Origin: VGCC01 sp044375955
Lineage (GTDB): Bacteria > Actinomycetota > Actinomycetes > S36-B12
Direction of reading: 5' to 3'
Length of the DNA: 64,000 nucleotides
Assembly (NCBI GenBank): GCA_044375955.1
Contig: JBILLS010000001.1
Span: 1 to 64,000, forward strand
Shown here: positions 7,301 to 15,335 of the stretch, one piece after another
Layout of the letters: each line of letters opens with the position of its first letter
Numbering within the stretch: position 1 is the stretch's first letter
Notes under the pieces: model-generated
Told to the model about the DNA's origin: nothing
What the model saw: only the letters and a program-made list of their open reading frames with translations
Database searches by the model: none
Translations under genes and position numbers: made by a program

Positions 7301-8466
7301 CAGTCGTATTCGCACCGACCGCACGTGAGGCCGAGCGCTTCCGCTTCACGTTGGCCACCGACATCACGCCCGTGGAATCCGTCACCGAACTCGAGGATGT
7401 TCTCGCGGGCAATTCCGAGGAGAACCTCGTCGTCGTGAGCCCCGATATCGATTGGCGGGTGGTCCTCGAGACAGCCGAGCGCTATCGGGTCGCTCGCCCA
7501 GACGTGGGGTTCATCGTGCTGCGCCGACGCATGGACGTGGCGTCCCTGACACAGGCGATTCGTGCGGGCGTGCGCGAAGTGGTTGATACCGATGACGCCG
7601 CAGCCCTCGTGGAGGCGTGCCGACGTTCGCAGGAGGTGTCCTCGCGACTCGTGAAGTCCAGCCGGGCGGCGAGTTCCCCGCAACTCCGCGGTCGACTCAT
7701 CACGGTGTTCTCCCCCAAGGGCGGAACAGGGAAAACCATGCTCGCCGCCAACCTCGCCGTCGCGTTCGCCAAGCAACACTTCCGCACCTGCCTGATCGAC
7801 CTGGACCTGCAATTCGGGGATGTCGCGATCGCCCTCCGACTTGAGCCCACGCGTACGACGGCAGATGCACTCGGACTGCGCGACGCCATCGACGAGCACG
7901 CGCTGACCTCGCTTCTGCTCCCCTACCGCACGAATCTCAGCGTGCTCCCCGGTCCCACACGTCCTGCGGACGCCGAGTTCATCACGGCGGACCTCGTCAC
8001 CACGCTGCTCGACGGACTCCTCGCGATGCATGACGTAGTGATCGTCGACACACCTCCAGCCTTCAATGACACCGTCCTGCGGGCCCTCGACATGTCCGAT
8101 GTCCACCTGCTGATCACAACTCCGGATTTGGCATCGCTGAAGAGCGTGCGCGTGGCGCTGGACACACTCAATGCCCTCGGTTATCCAGCGTCGAAGCGCC
8201 AGGTGATCCTCAATCGCGACGAGGCAAACATCGGACTCACGCAGGGAGATATCCGAGACATCCTGCACATGCCGATTACCGCTCGCATCCCCGCCCACCG
8301 CGACGTCGTGCTCGCCCTCAACCACGGCACCACCGTGGTGGAGAGCAACCCGCGCAGCCCGGTCAGCCGTTCCATCACCCGGATCGCCCAGGACCTCTCG
8401 GCGATCCTCGGGACACCCGCGGGGACGACCGAGGAAACCCGGGGTATCGAGGTGGCCGTCGGATGA
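7297..8466 (+). CDS. tadZ: TadZ/CpaE-type pilus localisation ATPase
   Basis: A 389-residue protein. Residues 1-120 form an atypical receiver-like domain, as in TadZ/CpaE. A MinD/ParA-type ATPase follows with a deviant Walker A motif SPKGGTGKT at about 139-147 and an IVDTPPAF Walker B region near residue 248. TadZ positions the Tad machine at a cell pole and recruits TadA. The C-terminus is consistent with the family. It overlaps both neighbours by four bases (ATGA). Confidence 0.87.
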   Translation: MTVVFAPTAREAERFRFTLATDITPVESVTELEDVLAGNSEENLVVVSPDIDWRVVLETAERYRVARPDVGFIVLRRRMDVASLTQAIRAGVREVVDTDDAAALVEACRRSQEVSSRLVKSSRAASSPQLRGRLITVFSPKGGTGKTMLAANLAVAFAKQHFRTCLIDLDLQFGDVAIALRLEPTRTTADALGLRDAIDEHALTSLLLPYRTNLSVLPGPTRPADAEFITADLVTTLLDGLLAMHDVVIVDTPPAFNDTVLRALDMSDVHLLITTPDLASLKSVRVALDTLNALGYPASKRQVILNRDEANIGLTQGDIRDILHMPITARIPAHRDVVLALNHGTTVVESNPRSPVSRSITRIAQDLSAILGTPAGTTEETRGIEVAVG

Positions 8467-9761
8467 GCCTGGCCACTCGCCTGGGAGCCACCACGCCCGT
8501 CACCGGGGAGCGGGCCGCCCAGACCGCATCGCGATCCCTGACCTCGGAGGTCCACCAGCAACTCCTCGAGACCCTCGGCCAGCAGCTGTACGGCGATGCC
8601 TTAGATGCACGCACTCTGGAAGGTGCGGTGTTCGACGCGATCTCGACGGTGATGCAGATGCGCGATGAGCCGGTGACGGCGGTGGACCGGGCACGCATCG
8701 CGCAGGAGGTGATCGACGACATCCTTGGCCACGGACCCCTGGAACCGCTTCTCCGGGATCCGGAGATCACCGAGATCATGGTGAATCGTCATGACGTCGT
8801 CTTCGTCGAGAAGGGTGGTCTCCTCCACAAGACCGACCTGAGCTTCACCGACGAAGACCATCTGCGGCGTGCGATTGACCGGATCGTGGCAGCCGTCGGT
8901 CGGCGGGTCGATGAGGCCAGCCCGATGGTCGATGCGCGACTTCCCGATGGCAGCCGTGTCAACGCGGTGATCCCGCCGATCGCCATCGATGGCTGCTCGC
9001 TGACGATCCGCAAATTCGCTGTGGAACCGTATGTCGCGCGCGACTTGATCGCGATGGGAACGATCACGCCCGAGGCTACGGATCTCCTGCACGCGTGCGT
9101 CGCGGGCCGCATGAGCATCCTGATCAGCGGAGGAACCGGCTCGGGAAAGACGACCACATTAAATGTGCTCTCCCGGTTCATCCCTGCCGGGGAACGCATC
9201 GTCACGATCGAGGACGCGGCTGAGTTGCAATTACACCAGCCGCATGTGCTGCGCCTGGAAGCTCGCCCCCCGAACATGGAGGGGCGGGGCACGGTCACCA
9301 TCCGCGACCTCGTTCGCAACTCACTTCGTATGCGTCCCGATCGCATCGTGGTCGGTGAAGTCCGTGACGCTGCAGCACTCGACATGCTGCAGGCGATGAA
9401 CACCGGTCACGACGGATCCCTCACCACCGTGCACGCGAACAGTGCCCGTGACGCCCTGTCACGCATCGAGACCATGGTGCTGATGGCCGATCTCGATCTT
9501 CCCGTGCGCGTCATCCGCGAACAGATCGCCGGTGCCATCAGGATCCTCGTCCACCAGGAGCGCCTCCGCGATGGCTCCCGGCACGTGACGAGCATCTCCG
9601 AGATCACCGGTCTCGACGGCGACACGATCGTGACTCAGGATCTCTTCACCTTCGACTACAGCACCGGAACCCCGAACGGTCACCTTGGTCAACTGCTGCC
9701 GACGGGCCTGCGGCCCACATTCGCCCGCGAACTTAGTGATCGTGGGGTGTCCCTCCCATGA
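8463..9761 (+). CDS. tadA: Tad pilus assembly/secretion ATPase TadA (CpaF)
   Basis: A 432-residue secretion ATPase of the VirB11/PulE superfamily that powers Flp pilus extension and probably retraction. The N-terminal domain contains GPLEPLLRDPEITEIMVN, typical of CpaF. Walker A is GGTGSGKTT at about 223-231, the Asp/His boxes surround IVTIEDAAELQL, and Walker B is RIVVGEVRD followed by MNTGHDGSLTTVHAN. Length is normal. It overlaps tadZ and tadB by four bases each. Confidence 0.93.
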   Translation: MSLATRLGATTPVTGERAAQTASRSLTSEVHQQLLETLGQQLYGDALDARTLEGAVFDAISTVMQMRDEPVTAVDRARIAQEVIDDILGHGPLEPLLRDPEITEIMVNRHDVVFVEKGGLLHKTDLSFTDEDHLRRAIDRIVAAVGRRVDEASPMVDARLPDGSRVNAVIPPIAIDGCSLTIRKFAVEPYVARDLIAMGTITPEATDLLHACVAGRMSILISGGTGSGKTTTLNVLSRFIPAGERIVTIEDAAELQLHQPHVLRLEARPPNMEGRGTVTIRDLVRNSLRMRPDRIVVGEVRDAAALDMLQAMNTGHDGSLTTVHANSARDALSRIETMVLMADLDLPVRVIREQIAGAIRILVHQERLRDGSRHVTSISEITGLDGDTIVTQDLFTFDYSTGTPNGHLGQLLPTGLRPTFARELSDRGVSLP

Positions 9762-11356
9762 GACTGCGGAGCCTGGTCGCTGTCCTTCTGGTCAGTGTGG
9801 CCGTGAGTCCAGTCGCGCAGGCTGCCGATAGCCAGGGCACAGACCGGGTGCTGCTGCTGGTCGATACGAGCGGTTCCATGGCCGGGGATCGGCTACGCGA
9901 GGCGCGGCGCGCGATCGTCGATATCACCGAAGGCCTCGATCCGGCCATCCCCTTCGGTATCGGCTCCTTCGCCGACGAGGGGCGCATCCTCATCCCCCCC
10001 ACCACCGATCGCTCGGCGGTTCTCGATGCCGCGCGGGGACTCCGCGCCAGCGGGGATACCGCACTGCGTGACGCGTTGCTCCAGGGACTCAGCATTCCCG
10101 ATCTCACCCGTATCGTCGTCGTCAGTGACGGTGCCGACACCGCGAGTGCTGCAGCAACCGCACAGCTTCTCGCGGCGATCGAAAGCGACCCGACACCGAT
10201 CTATGTGATCGCCATAGACCCGTCGCCACGCGAGCGTCGAGCACTGGAGAGGATCGCCACAGCCAGTGGGGGATCGGTGATCACCGCACCGGAGACCTTC
10301 GCGCGGTCGCTCACCACGATCACGCTCGCCTCCCCGAGGAGTGTCCCGTCAGCGGAACCCACGGTTGCGGGGCCACCTGCGGTGGCACCCGCTCCGGCAG
10401 CGGCCGCACCCACATCACCCTCGATCACTGCGTCGCTCCTCGCTCTGGCAGTCCTCCTCGGGATCACTGGAACGGCGTATGCGGGGTGGAACACAGTCGA
10501 GGCGATCCGTCGGCGCCGACAGATCCGACGTGTGCTGGAGTACTACTCCGCTCCACGCCTAGGCACGGACGCCGCCTCGGCTTCGGGTGTGGGTGCGCTG
10601 CTTCCCGACGAATGGGATCAGCGGATCCGCAACGAACTCGAGGGAGCCGATGTCCCCTTGGGGACCACGGCCTGGTTGATGGTCCAGTCCGCGGTGATGC
10701 TGGTTGTCTTCACGCTGCTCCTCGTGCTGCGACTCCCCGTCCCCCTCGCCCTCGCGGGGCTCGCCATCGGATGGCTCGGCACAGAGCTCTTCCTACGCGC
10801 GCGTATCCGCGCGAACCGCCGCCAATTCGAAGACGAACTCGCCGACTTCCTGACCCTGGTGGCCAGTGGCCTGCGCTCCGGTCTGTCTCTCGCCCAGGCG
10901 GTGGCGAGCGGAGCCCAGAACGGTAGCGATGTCCTTTCACGTCAAATGCGCCGAGCAGGTGCGGAGGTCGCCCTCGGCATCGATCTTCCCGATGCACTGG
11001 ATCATGTCGCCACGCGGATGGAGAGTGACGATCTCCGCTGGGCAGTCCAGGCCTTACGTATCCAGCGGGAAGCAGGCGGATCGCTCTCCGGGATCCTCGA
11101 CACAGCCGCGGCGGCTGTGCGCCAGCGGGCACAGGTACAGCGGGAAGTGCGTGCCCTGTCGGCCGAAGGCCGCCTCTCCGCTGTCGTTTTGATCGTTCTG
11201 CCGCTCGGTGTCTTCGCGTTCTTCTTGGTCACGCGACGGGAGTACGTGGAGATCTTCTGGACCACGGCGATCGGTTGGCTGATGCTGGCGATCTTGGTCG
11301 GAATCCTCGGGATCGGCACACTCTGGATGCGGAGGATCGTCGATGTCGAGGTCTGA
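9758..11356 (+). CDS. tadB: TadB-type platform protein with an N-terminal von Willebrand A domain
   Basis: A 532-residue fusion. Residues 1-22 form a signal peptide. Residues about 30-200 form a vWA domain with an intact MIDAS site: DTSGSM at 36-41, a Thr in SGDTALRDAL, and an Asp in VVVSDGADT. A Pro/Ala-rich linker and one membrane helix (about 225-248) lead into a T2SSF/TadB domain with further membrane segments near 305-345 and at the C-terminus. Ordinary TadB is about 300 residues, so roughly 220 are extra. The signal peptide and helix place the vWA domain outside the cell and the TadB core in the membrane. It overlaps tadA by four bases and tadC by fourteen. Confidence 0.85.
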   Translation: MRLRSLVAVLLVSVAVSPVAQAADSQGTDRVLLLVDTSGSMAGDRLREARRAIVDITEGLDPAIPFGIGSFADEGRILIPPTTDRSAVLDAARGLRASGDTALRDALLQGLSIPDLTRIVVVSDGADTASAAATAQLLAAIESDPTPIYVIAIDPSPRERRALERIATASGGSVITAPETFARSLTTITLASPRSVPSAEPTVAGPPAVAPAPAAAAPTSPSITASLLALAVLLGITGTAYAGWNTVEAIRRRRQIRRVLEYYSAPRLGTDAASASGVGALLPDEWDQRIRNELEGADVPLGTTAWLMVQSAVMLVVFTLLLVLRLPVPLALAGLAIGWLGTELFLRARIRANRRQFEDELADFLTLVASGLRSGLSLAQAVASGAQNGSDVLSRQMRRAGAEVALGIDLPDALDHVATRMESDDLRWAVQALRIQREAGGSLSGILDTAAAAVRQRAQVQREVRALSAEGRLSAVVLIVLPLGVFAFFLVTRREYVEIFWTTAIGWLMLAILVGILGIGTLWMRRIVDVEV

Positions 11357-12266
11357 TGTCATTCCCATCCCGCTCACGCTGGCGCTCGTCACCTTCGCGT
11401 GTGCCCTGGCTGTGGGCTATGTCGTGGTGCGCGTGCAACGGCATCGCCGCACCGTGGAATCAGTCACGCTGATTCTCGGCAGTTACGCGGTTGTCGATCC
11501 GCTCACTTCACCGCAGACACACACCGGTCGACCGGGACACCTATTGGCGTCGCTGGGCAGGCGGTTGACCACCGCCGAGCAACGGCAGCACCTCCAGACG
11601 CACCTGGATTACGCGGGGCGTCCCGACACCACAGCACTCGAGGCGGCCCTGCGGACCAAGGTGGTCCTCGCCGTCACAGGTGCGCTCGTAGGCGCAGTGT
11701 TCGGTGCACTCGCGGGTGGGTGGTTCTGGCTTGCCGTACCGCTGCTGCTCGTCGGCGCGTTCTGGTTGCCCGATCTGTTGATCTACAACGCGGGACTGCG
11801 CCGCACAGCCCTGATTCAGCGGGACCTTCCCGATGCCATCGAGCTGCTCAGTCTCTGCGTGCAGTCGGGTATGGGCTTCCAGGCGGCGCTCGCGCAGGTG
11901 GCTACCTTCCAGGACGGTCCGGTGGCACAGGAATTCGCGCGCGTGCTACGTGAGATGCAGTTGGGTCAGTCGCGCCAGACGGCACTGGAGTCACTAGGGC
12001 GACGCAGCAAGCAGGAGGACCTCACCCGCTTCGTGACCGCCGTCCTCCAGGCGGACCGGCTCGGCATCGCCATCAGCGGAATCCTCACTGAACAGGCGGC
12101 GGAGATGCGCTCCAAGCGGCGGGATCGGGCCCGCGAGCGAGCCCAGAAGGTGCCCGTGAAGATTCTCTTGCCGGTGATCCTGTGTTTCCTACCCGGCATC
12201 TTCATCATCGTTCTGGGGCCGGCAGCGATCTCACTCGTTCAACTGTTCAGCAATATCGGGGAATGA
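11343..12266 (+). CDS. tadC: Tad pilus platform protein TadC
   Basis: A 307-residue inner-membrane platform protein of the T2SSF family, expected to pair with TadB and TadA. It has an N-terminal membrane helix, a pair of helices near 105-145 (AVTGALVGAVFGALAGGWFW ...), the T2SSF core (LPDAIELLSLCVQSGMGFQAALAQVA) and a C-terminal hairpin of helices (ILLPVILCFLPGIFIIVLGPAAI). The ATG at 11343 lies within the end of tadB. This is the last gene of the Tad locus, and its 3' end overlaps the convergent membrane-protein gene by 28 bases. Confidence 0.87.
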   Translation: MSRSDVIPIPLTLALVTFACALAVGYVVVRVQRHRRTVESVTLILGSYAVVDPLTSPQTHTGRPGHLLASLGRRLTTAEQRQHLQTHLDYAGRPDTTALEAALRTKVVLAVTGALVGAVFGALAGGWFWLAVPLLLVGAFWLPDLLIYNAGLRRTALIQRDLPDAIELLSLCVQSGMGFQAALAQVATFQDGPVAQEFARVLREMQLGQSRQTALESLGRRSKQEDLTRFVTAVLQADRLGIAISGILTEQAAEMRSKRRDRARERAQKVPVKILLPVILCFLPGIFIIVLGPAAISLVQLFSNIGE

Positions 12267-12649
12267 TCCCGTGAGCGGTGCAGCCACCAGAGGCCGACGA
12301 TCGGCAGCACGAGTGGGATGAAGAGGTATCCGCGACCGAAAGACGACCACACCGTGGCCCGAGGGAAATACTCGGGCGCGAGCAGGCTGATGACGCCGAC
12401 GGCGATAACCCCGATGAGTTCGATGAGGATCGCGATCGTTGCCACGCGGAACGATGTTCGGTCACCCCGCGCGAGAGCGATCGTGGCGATGATGTAGATG
12501 ATCGCCGCCACCGCAGAAAGGACGTATGCGACGGGCGCCTCATTAAATCGTGTCGCCAGTTGCACCACCGAGCGCGCGGTGGCCGCGAGAGCGAACAGGG
12601 CGTAGATCACCACCAGCACGCGACCGAAACCGCGGTTCACGTCAGACAC
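12239..12649 (-). CDS. Four-helix membrane protein, family not recognised
   Basis: A 136-residue protein with four predicted membrane helices (VLVVIYALFALAATA; YVLSAVAAIIYIIATIAL; ATIAILIELIGVIAVGVISLL; LFIPLVLPIVGLWWL). The layout resembles small integral membrane proteins common in actinobacteria, but I cannot name a family. GTG 12649 gives an eight-base overlap with the upstream gene; a second GTG at 12640 is also possible. Its 3' end lies antisense to the last 28 bases of tadC. It forms a three-gene unit with the two genes upstream. Confidence 0.6.
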   Translation of the reverse strand: MSDVNRGFGRVLVVIYALFALAATARSVVQLATRFNEAPVAYVLSAVAAIIYIIATIALARGDRTSFRVATIAILIELIGVIAVGVISLLAPEYFPRATVWSSFGRGYLFIPLVLPIVGLWWLHRSRDHSPILLNS

Positions 12650-13001
12650 CCGCCCACACCTGCTGGATGCGCACCACGAGCACGGGCATGACGAGTGCGA
12701 CCACGAGCAGGATCGCCGACGCCGCACGAGAGGTGTCCCCGCGCACCCACCACCATGCTCCCACCGGGATCATCGGGCTCAGGAGCAGGTAGCCGACGAA
12801 TTCGAGTCGCGCGAAATCACGATCACTCGTCAGCATCTGAGCGATACCGCCGATGGCAAAGACGAGGAACATCGCGGCCACGACGAGCATGGACGCGCGC
12901 AAAGGCCTCGAGATCGGTCGGTTGATGATCAGGTGGACTGCCGACCACGCCGCGACCGCCAGCGACACCCCGATGATGAGGGTCGCGAATGCGCCGGTCA
13001 T
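12642..13001 (-). CDS. Four-helix membrane protein, family not recognised
   Basis: A 119-residue protein with four membrane helices (FATLIIGVSLAVAAWSAVHLI; ASMLVVAAMFLVFAIGGIAQM; YLLLSPMIPVGAWWWV; ILLVVALVMPVLVVRI). It resembles the downstream gene product in size and topology and may work as its partner. The start codon overlaps the stop of the upstream small gene (ATGA at 12998-13001), and its own stop overlaps the next start. The function is unknown. Confidence 0.6.
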   Translation of the reverse strand: MTGAFATLIIGVSLAVAAWSAVHLIINRPISRPLRASMLVVAAMFLVFAIGGIAQMLTSDRDFARLEFVGYLLLSPMIPVGAWWWVRGDTSRAASAILLVVALVMPVLVVRIQQVWAGV

Positions 13002-13174
13002 CGCTCAGGGCGCTCCTGGGTGTCGTGCACCGCATCGACTCCCTCGGCGATGCCCGATGCCGCGCCTGCGATTCCGTGCACGAGCACATCGGCTGCCGCG
13101 CCGAGGCCCTTAGCCACGTCCTCGCCAGCGTGCTCGGTGTCGTGCTCGGCCTTCTTCTTCTGTTCCTCGTCCAT
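12998..13174 (-). CDS. Small acidic helical protein (58 residues)
   Basis: A short coding region starting at ATG 13174 with GGGAGA just upstream. It encodes a charged head (MDEEQKKKAEHDTEHAGED), an alanine/glycine-rich helix (AKGLGAAADVLVHGIAGAASGIAEGVDAV) and a charged tail. The ATGA overlap with the next gene supports real translation and a polycistronic message. The family is not recognised. Confidence 0.5.
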   Translation of the reverse strand: MDEEQKKKAEHDTEHAGEDVAKGLGAAADVLVHGIAGAASGIAEGVDAVHDTQERPER

Positions 13175-13201
13175 GGGTCTCCCTGTTTCCGCCGGTTCGC
13201 C

Positions 13202-13207
13202 TAGGGT
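13202..13207 (+). promoter_or_regulatory. -10 element of a leaderless transcript (TAGGGT)
   Basis: TAGGGT lies six bases before the ATG at 13214. This helps to show that the 59-codon frame that follows is a real gene. Confidence 0.45.
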
Positions 13208-13213
13208 GACAGC

Positions 13214-13393
13214 ATGCCCCCTCGCGAACAACCGTCGTGGACACCCTGGGCCTACGTGGGGGTCGGCGTCTTCGGATTGGCCATCGTCGGCCTGGCTGCC
13301 TCGACGGGTCAGTTCGGGATCATCGACGTGATCATCCTGGGCGGTTCCGCGGCAGCGATCGTCGTGGGCATCCGCAAGCTCCGCGGGCTCTGA
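13214..13393 (+). CDS. Small two-helix membrane protein (59 residues)
   Basis: A 59-residue frame (starting MPPREQPSWTPWAYVGV) with two hydrophobic segments, AYVGVGVFGLAIVGLAAS and VIILGGSAAAIVVGI, and a basic C-terminus (RKLRGL). ATG 13214 is preceded by a -10 element at the leaderless spacing. It is divergent from the small gene at 12998-13174 and upstream of another small membrane protein. The function is unknown. Confidence 0.55.
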   Translation: MPPREQPSWTPWAYVGVGVFGLAIVGLAASTGQFGIIDVIILGGSAAAIVVGIRKLRGL

Positions 13394-13428
13394 CGCGCAC
13401 CGCTCTCGCGCCCCGCGGGGCACGCACG

Positions 13429-13434
13429 TACCCT
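13429..13434 (+). promoter_or_regulatory. -10 element of a leaderless transcript (TACCCT)
   Basis: TACCCT lies six bases before the GTG at 13441. The intervening GGAAGG is too close to the start codon to act as a normal ribosome-binding site. Confidence 0.4.
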
Positions 13435-13440
13435 GGAAGG

Positions 13441-13707
13441 GTGGATCGGACCTCCATGTTCGCGGGGTGGAAGAAACTCCCCCACCCCATCCGGTGGATC
13501 GGTGTCGCCATCGTCGGCGGGGCACTCATCATCACCGGCATCGTCATGTTGGTTCTGCCGGGTCCCGGCATCGCCTTCATCATCCTGGGTCTCGCCGTGT
13601 TGGCCACCGAGTTCGTCTGGGCCGAAGTGTTGATGCACAAGGTCAAGAAGGGTGGCAAGGAAGCCTGGCGTGTCCTGCGCCGAAAGCCACCGGAGGAACA
13701 GACCTAA
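13441..13707 (+). CDS. PGPGW-type transmembrane protein
   Basis: An 88-residue membrane protein. The second helix contains the PGPGIAFIILGLAVLATEF motif typical of the PGPGW/TIGR02611 family of small actinobacterial membrane proteins. A first helix (IGVAIVGGALIITGIVMLVL) precedes it and a basic tail follows (HKVKKGGKEAWRVLRRKP). The frame is open further upstream, but GTG 13441 fits the -10 element and the family length; ATG 13456 is an alternative. The role of the family is unknown. The stop codon overlaps that of the convergent decarboxylase gene. Confidence 0.65.
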   Translation: MDRTSMFAGWKKLPHPIRWIGVAIVGGALIITGIVMLVLPGPGIAFIILGLAVLATEFVWAEVLMHKVKKGGKEAWRVLRRKPPEEQT

Positions 13708-15335
13708 GCGCGTGCGCGCAATGCCTCGCCGAGGCGCTCGAGTGCCGCGCTACGCGCATCACGCGGAATGTGGACGCGCAGGATGCAGAGCCCGTCGTGC
13801 TCGACGGCCTCCTTCAGGGCCGTGTGCAGTTGCGCACGCGTCGTGATGTCGAAGCCGCGCCCGGTGCCGAACGCCTCGATGAGCCGGTCAGCGGCGATCG
13901 GTGGGATGTCGTTGAACGGGCCATCCAGGATCGGTCGCTGCGTCCCGTATCCGGAGTTGTCCAAGACGATGATGATCGCCGGCACGTGGTGGAAGGCGCA
14001 CGTGGCCGCCTCCAACGCCGTCATCACGAAAGCGCCGTCCCCGACTACGACGACCGGACGTCGCTCCGGATCCGCCTTCCCGACACCGAGCGCACCCGGC
14101 ACCGCGTAGCCCATGGTGGCGTAGTAGGCACTCGCGTGCGCATACGTGGGAACACGCATGTCGACGGCCGAGAACAGTGCCTCACCGGGGTCGAGCAGCA
14201 GTGAGTGGCGCTTATCGAGGTGCACCTCGATGCCGTGCACCACATCGGAAACCGCGACGGGATCATCGGTGGGGATGAAGGGCGCATGCGATTCCAGCGG
14301 GGTGTGGTCGATGTCGAGTGACTCCCTCGCAAGGGCATCGGCGAGTGCAGGAAGGAAGGCCCATAGGGGAACCTCGCGGTAGGTGCGGTAGCCCACCGTG
14401 ACATCGGTATCGGTGGCGAGGATGTACTTCTCGTGGTCGATATGCGCGGTGAACGCACCGAGGGTGAGGTCGGTCTGCAGAACCCCGAAACTGAGGAGCA
14501 CATCCGCGTCCTCGACCCGGCGCACGATGCGATCCGGACTCAACGCGCCAAGGTAAACACCGAGCCCGAGTTCATGCCGCTCCGGGAATACTCCACGGCC
14601 GAGGGAACTGGTGGCCACTGGAATCCCTCCGAGGGTGGCGACTCGGAAGAGTGCCTCGGCCACGTTGCGACGGTCCACCATCGCGCCCGCGTGGATCACG
14701 GCCGTGCGCGCGTGGCGCAGGTGTTCGAGGACGTCCTCGAGGGCATGGCGAAGCGACTCCTCGTCCACGGGCGGCAGGTGCGGATCGAGTCCACCGTCCG
14801 GGGGCTCGATGACGCGCCCCACCATGTCCCGTGGCACCTCGATATAGCCGGGTCGCTGCTCGGCGAGCATGTGGGAGATCACGTGATCGATCTCATCCGC
14901 CGCGGAGTGGACACTCGTCAGCACTGCCTGGGCGCACGTCAGATCCTGAAAGACGCGAAGCTGCGTGTCGAAATCCTTGACGCGGTGGTGCAGCATCGGA
15001 TCCCGCTCACGCTCGGCAACACCGGGTGCGCCACTCACGACGAGGAGGGGCACCTGCTCCGCCCAGGCACCCGCGGTGGCGTTGGCCAGTTTCAGCCCAC
15101 CCACGCCGTAGGTGCAGAAGGCGACGCCGAATCCGCGCACCCGGGCGTACGCGTCCGCCGCAAACCCGGCACCCTGCTCGTCGGTGGTCGTAAGGATGGG
15201 GAAACCCTCGGCTTCGACGGCTCCGACGAACTTGAGGACGAAGTCCCCGACGATCCCGAACCCCTCGGTGACGCCGAGTTCCTGCAGTCGATGTACGAGA
15301 TGGCGTGCGATCGTCAGATCGTCACCGTTGCTCAT
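13704..15335 (-). CDS. ThDP-dependent 2-keto acid decarboxylase (indolepyruvate/pyruvate decarboxylase-like)
   Basis: A 543-residue enzyme of the pyruvate/indolepyruvate/phenylpyruvate decarboxylase group, which converts 2-keto acids to aldehydes. The N-terminal pyrimidine-binding domain has the conserved Glu in TTDEQGAGFAADAYAR. The central domain lies around 190-330. The C-terminal domain carries the ThDP/Mg motif GDGAF ... LDNSGYG (about residues 425-460). The substrate cannot be read from sequence. The start at 15335 has AGGGAG upstream, and the first 14 bases overlap the end of plsC, suggesting co-expression. Confidence 0.8.
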   Translation of the reverse strand: MSNGDDLTIARHLVHRLQELGVTEGFGIVGDFVLKFVGAVEAEGFPILTTTDEQGAGFAADAYARVRGFGVAFCTYGVGGLKLANATAGAWAEQVPLLVVSGAPGVAERERDPMLHHRVKDFDTQLRVFQDLTCAQAVLTSVHSAADEIDHVISHMLAEQRPGYIEVPRDMVGRVIEPPDGGLDPHLPPVDEESLRHALEDVLEHLRHARTAVIHAGAMVDRRNVAEALFRVATLGGIPVATSSLGRGVFPERHELGLGVYLGALSPDRIVRRVEDADVLLSFGVLQTDLTLGAFTAHIDHEKYILATDTDVTVGYRTYREVPLWAFLPALADALARESLDIDHTPLESHAPFIPTDDPVAVSDVVHGIEVHLDKRHSLLLDPGEALFSAVDMRVPTYAHASAYYATMGYAVPGALGVGKADPERRPVVVVGDGAFVMTALEAATCAFHHVPAIIIVLDNSGYGTQRPILDGPFNDIPPIAADRLIEAFGTGRGFDITTRAQLHTALKEAVEHDGLCILRVHIPRDARSAALERLGEALRARA

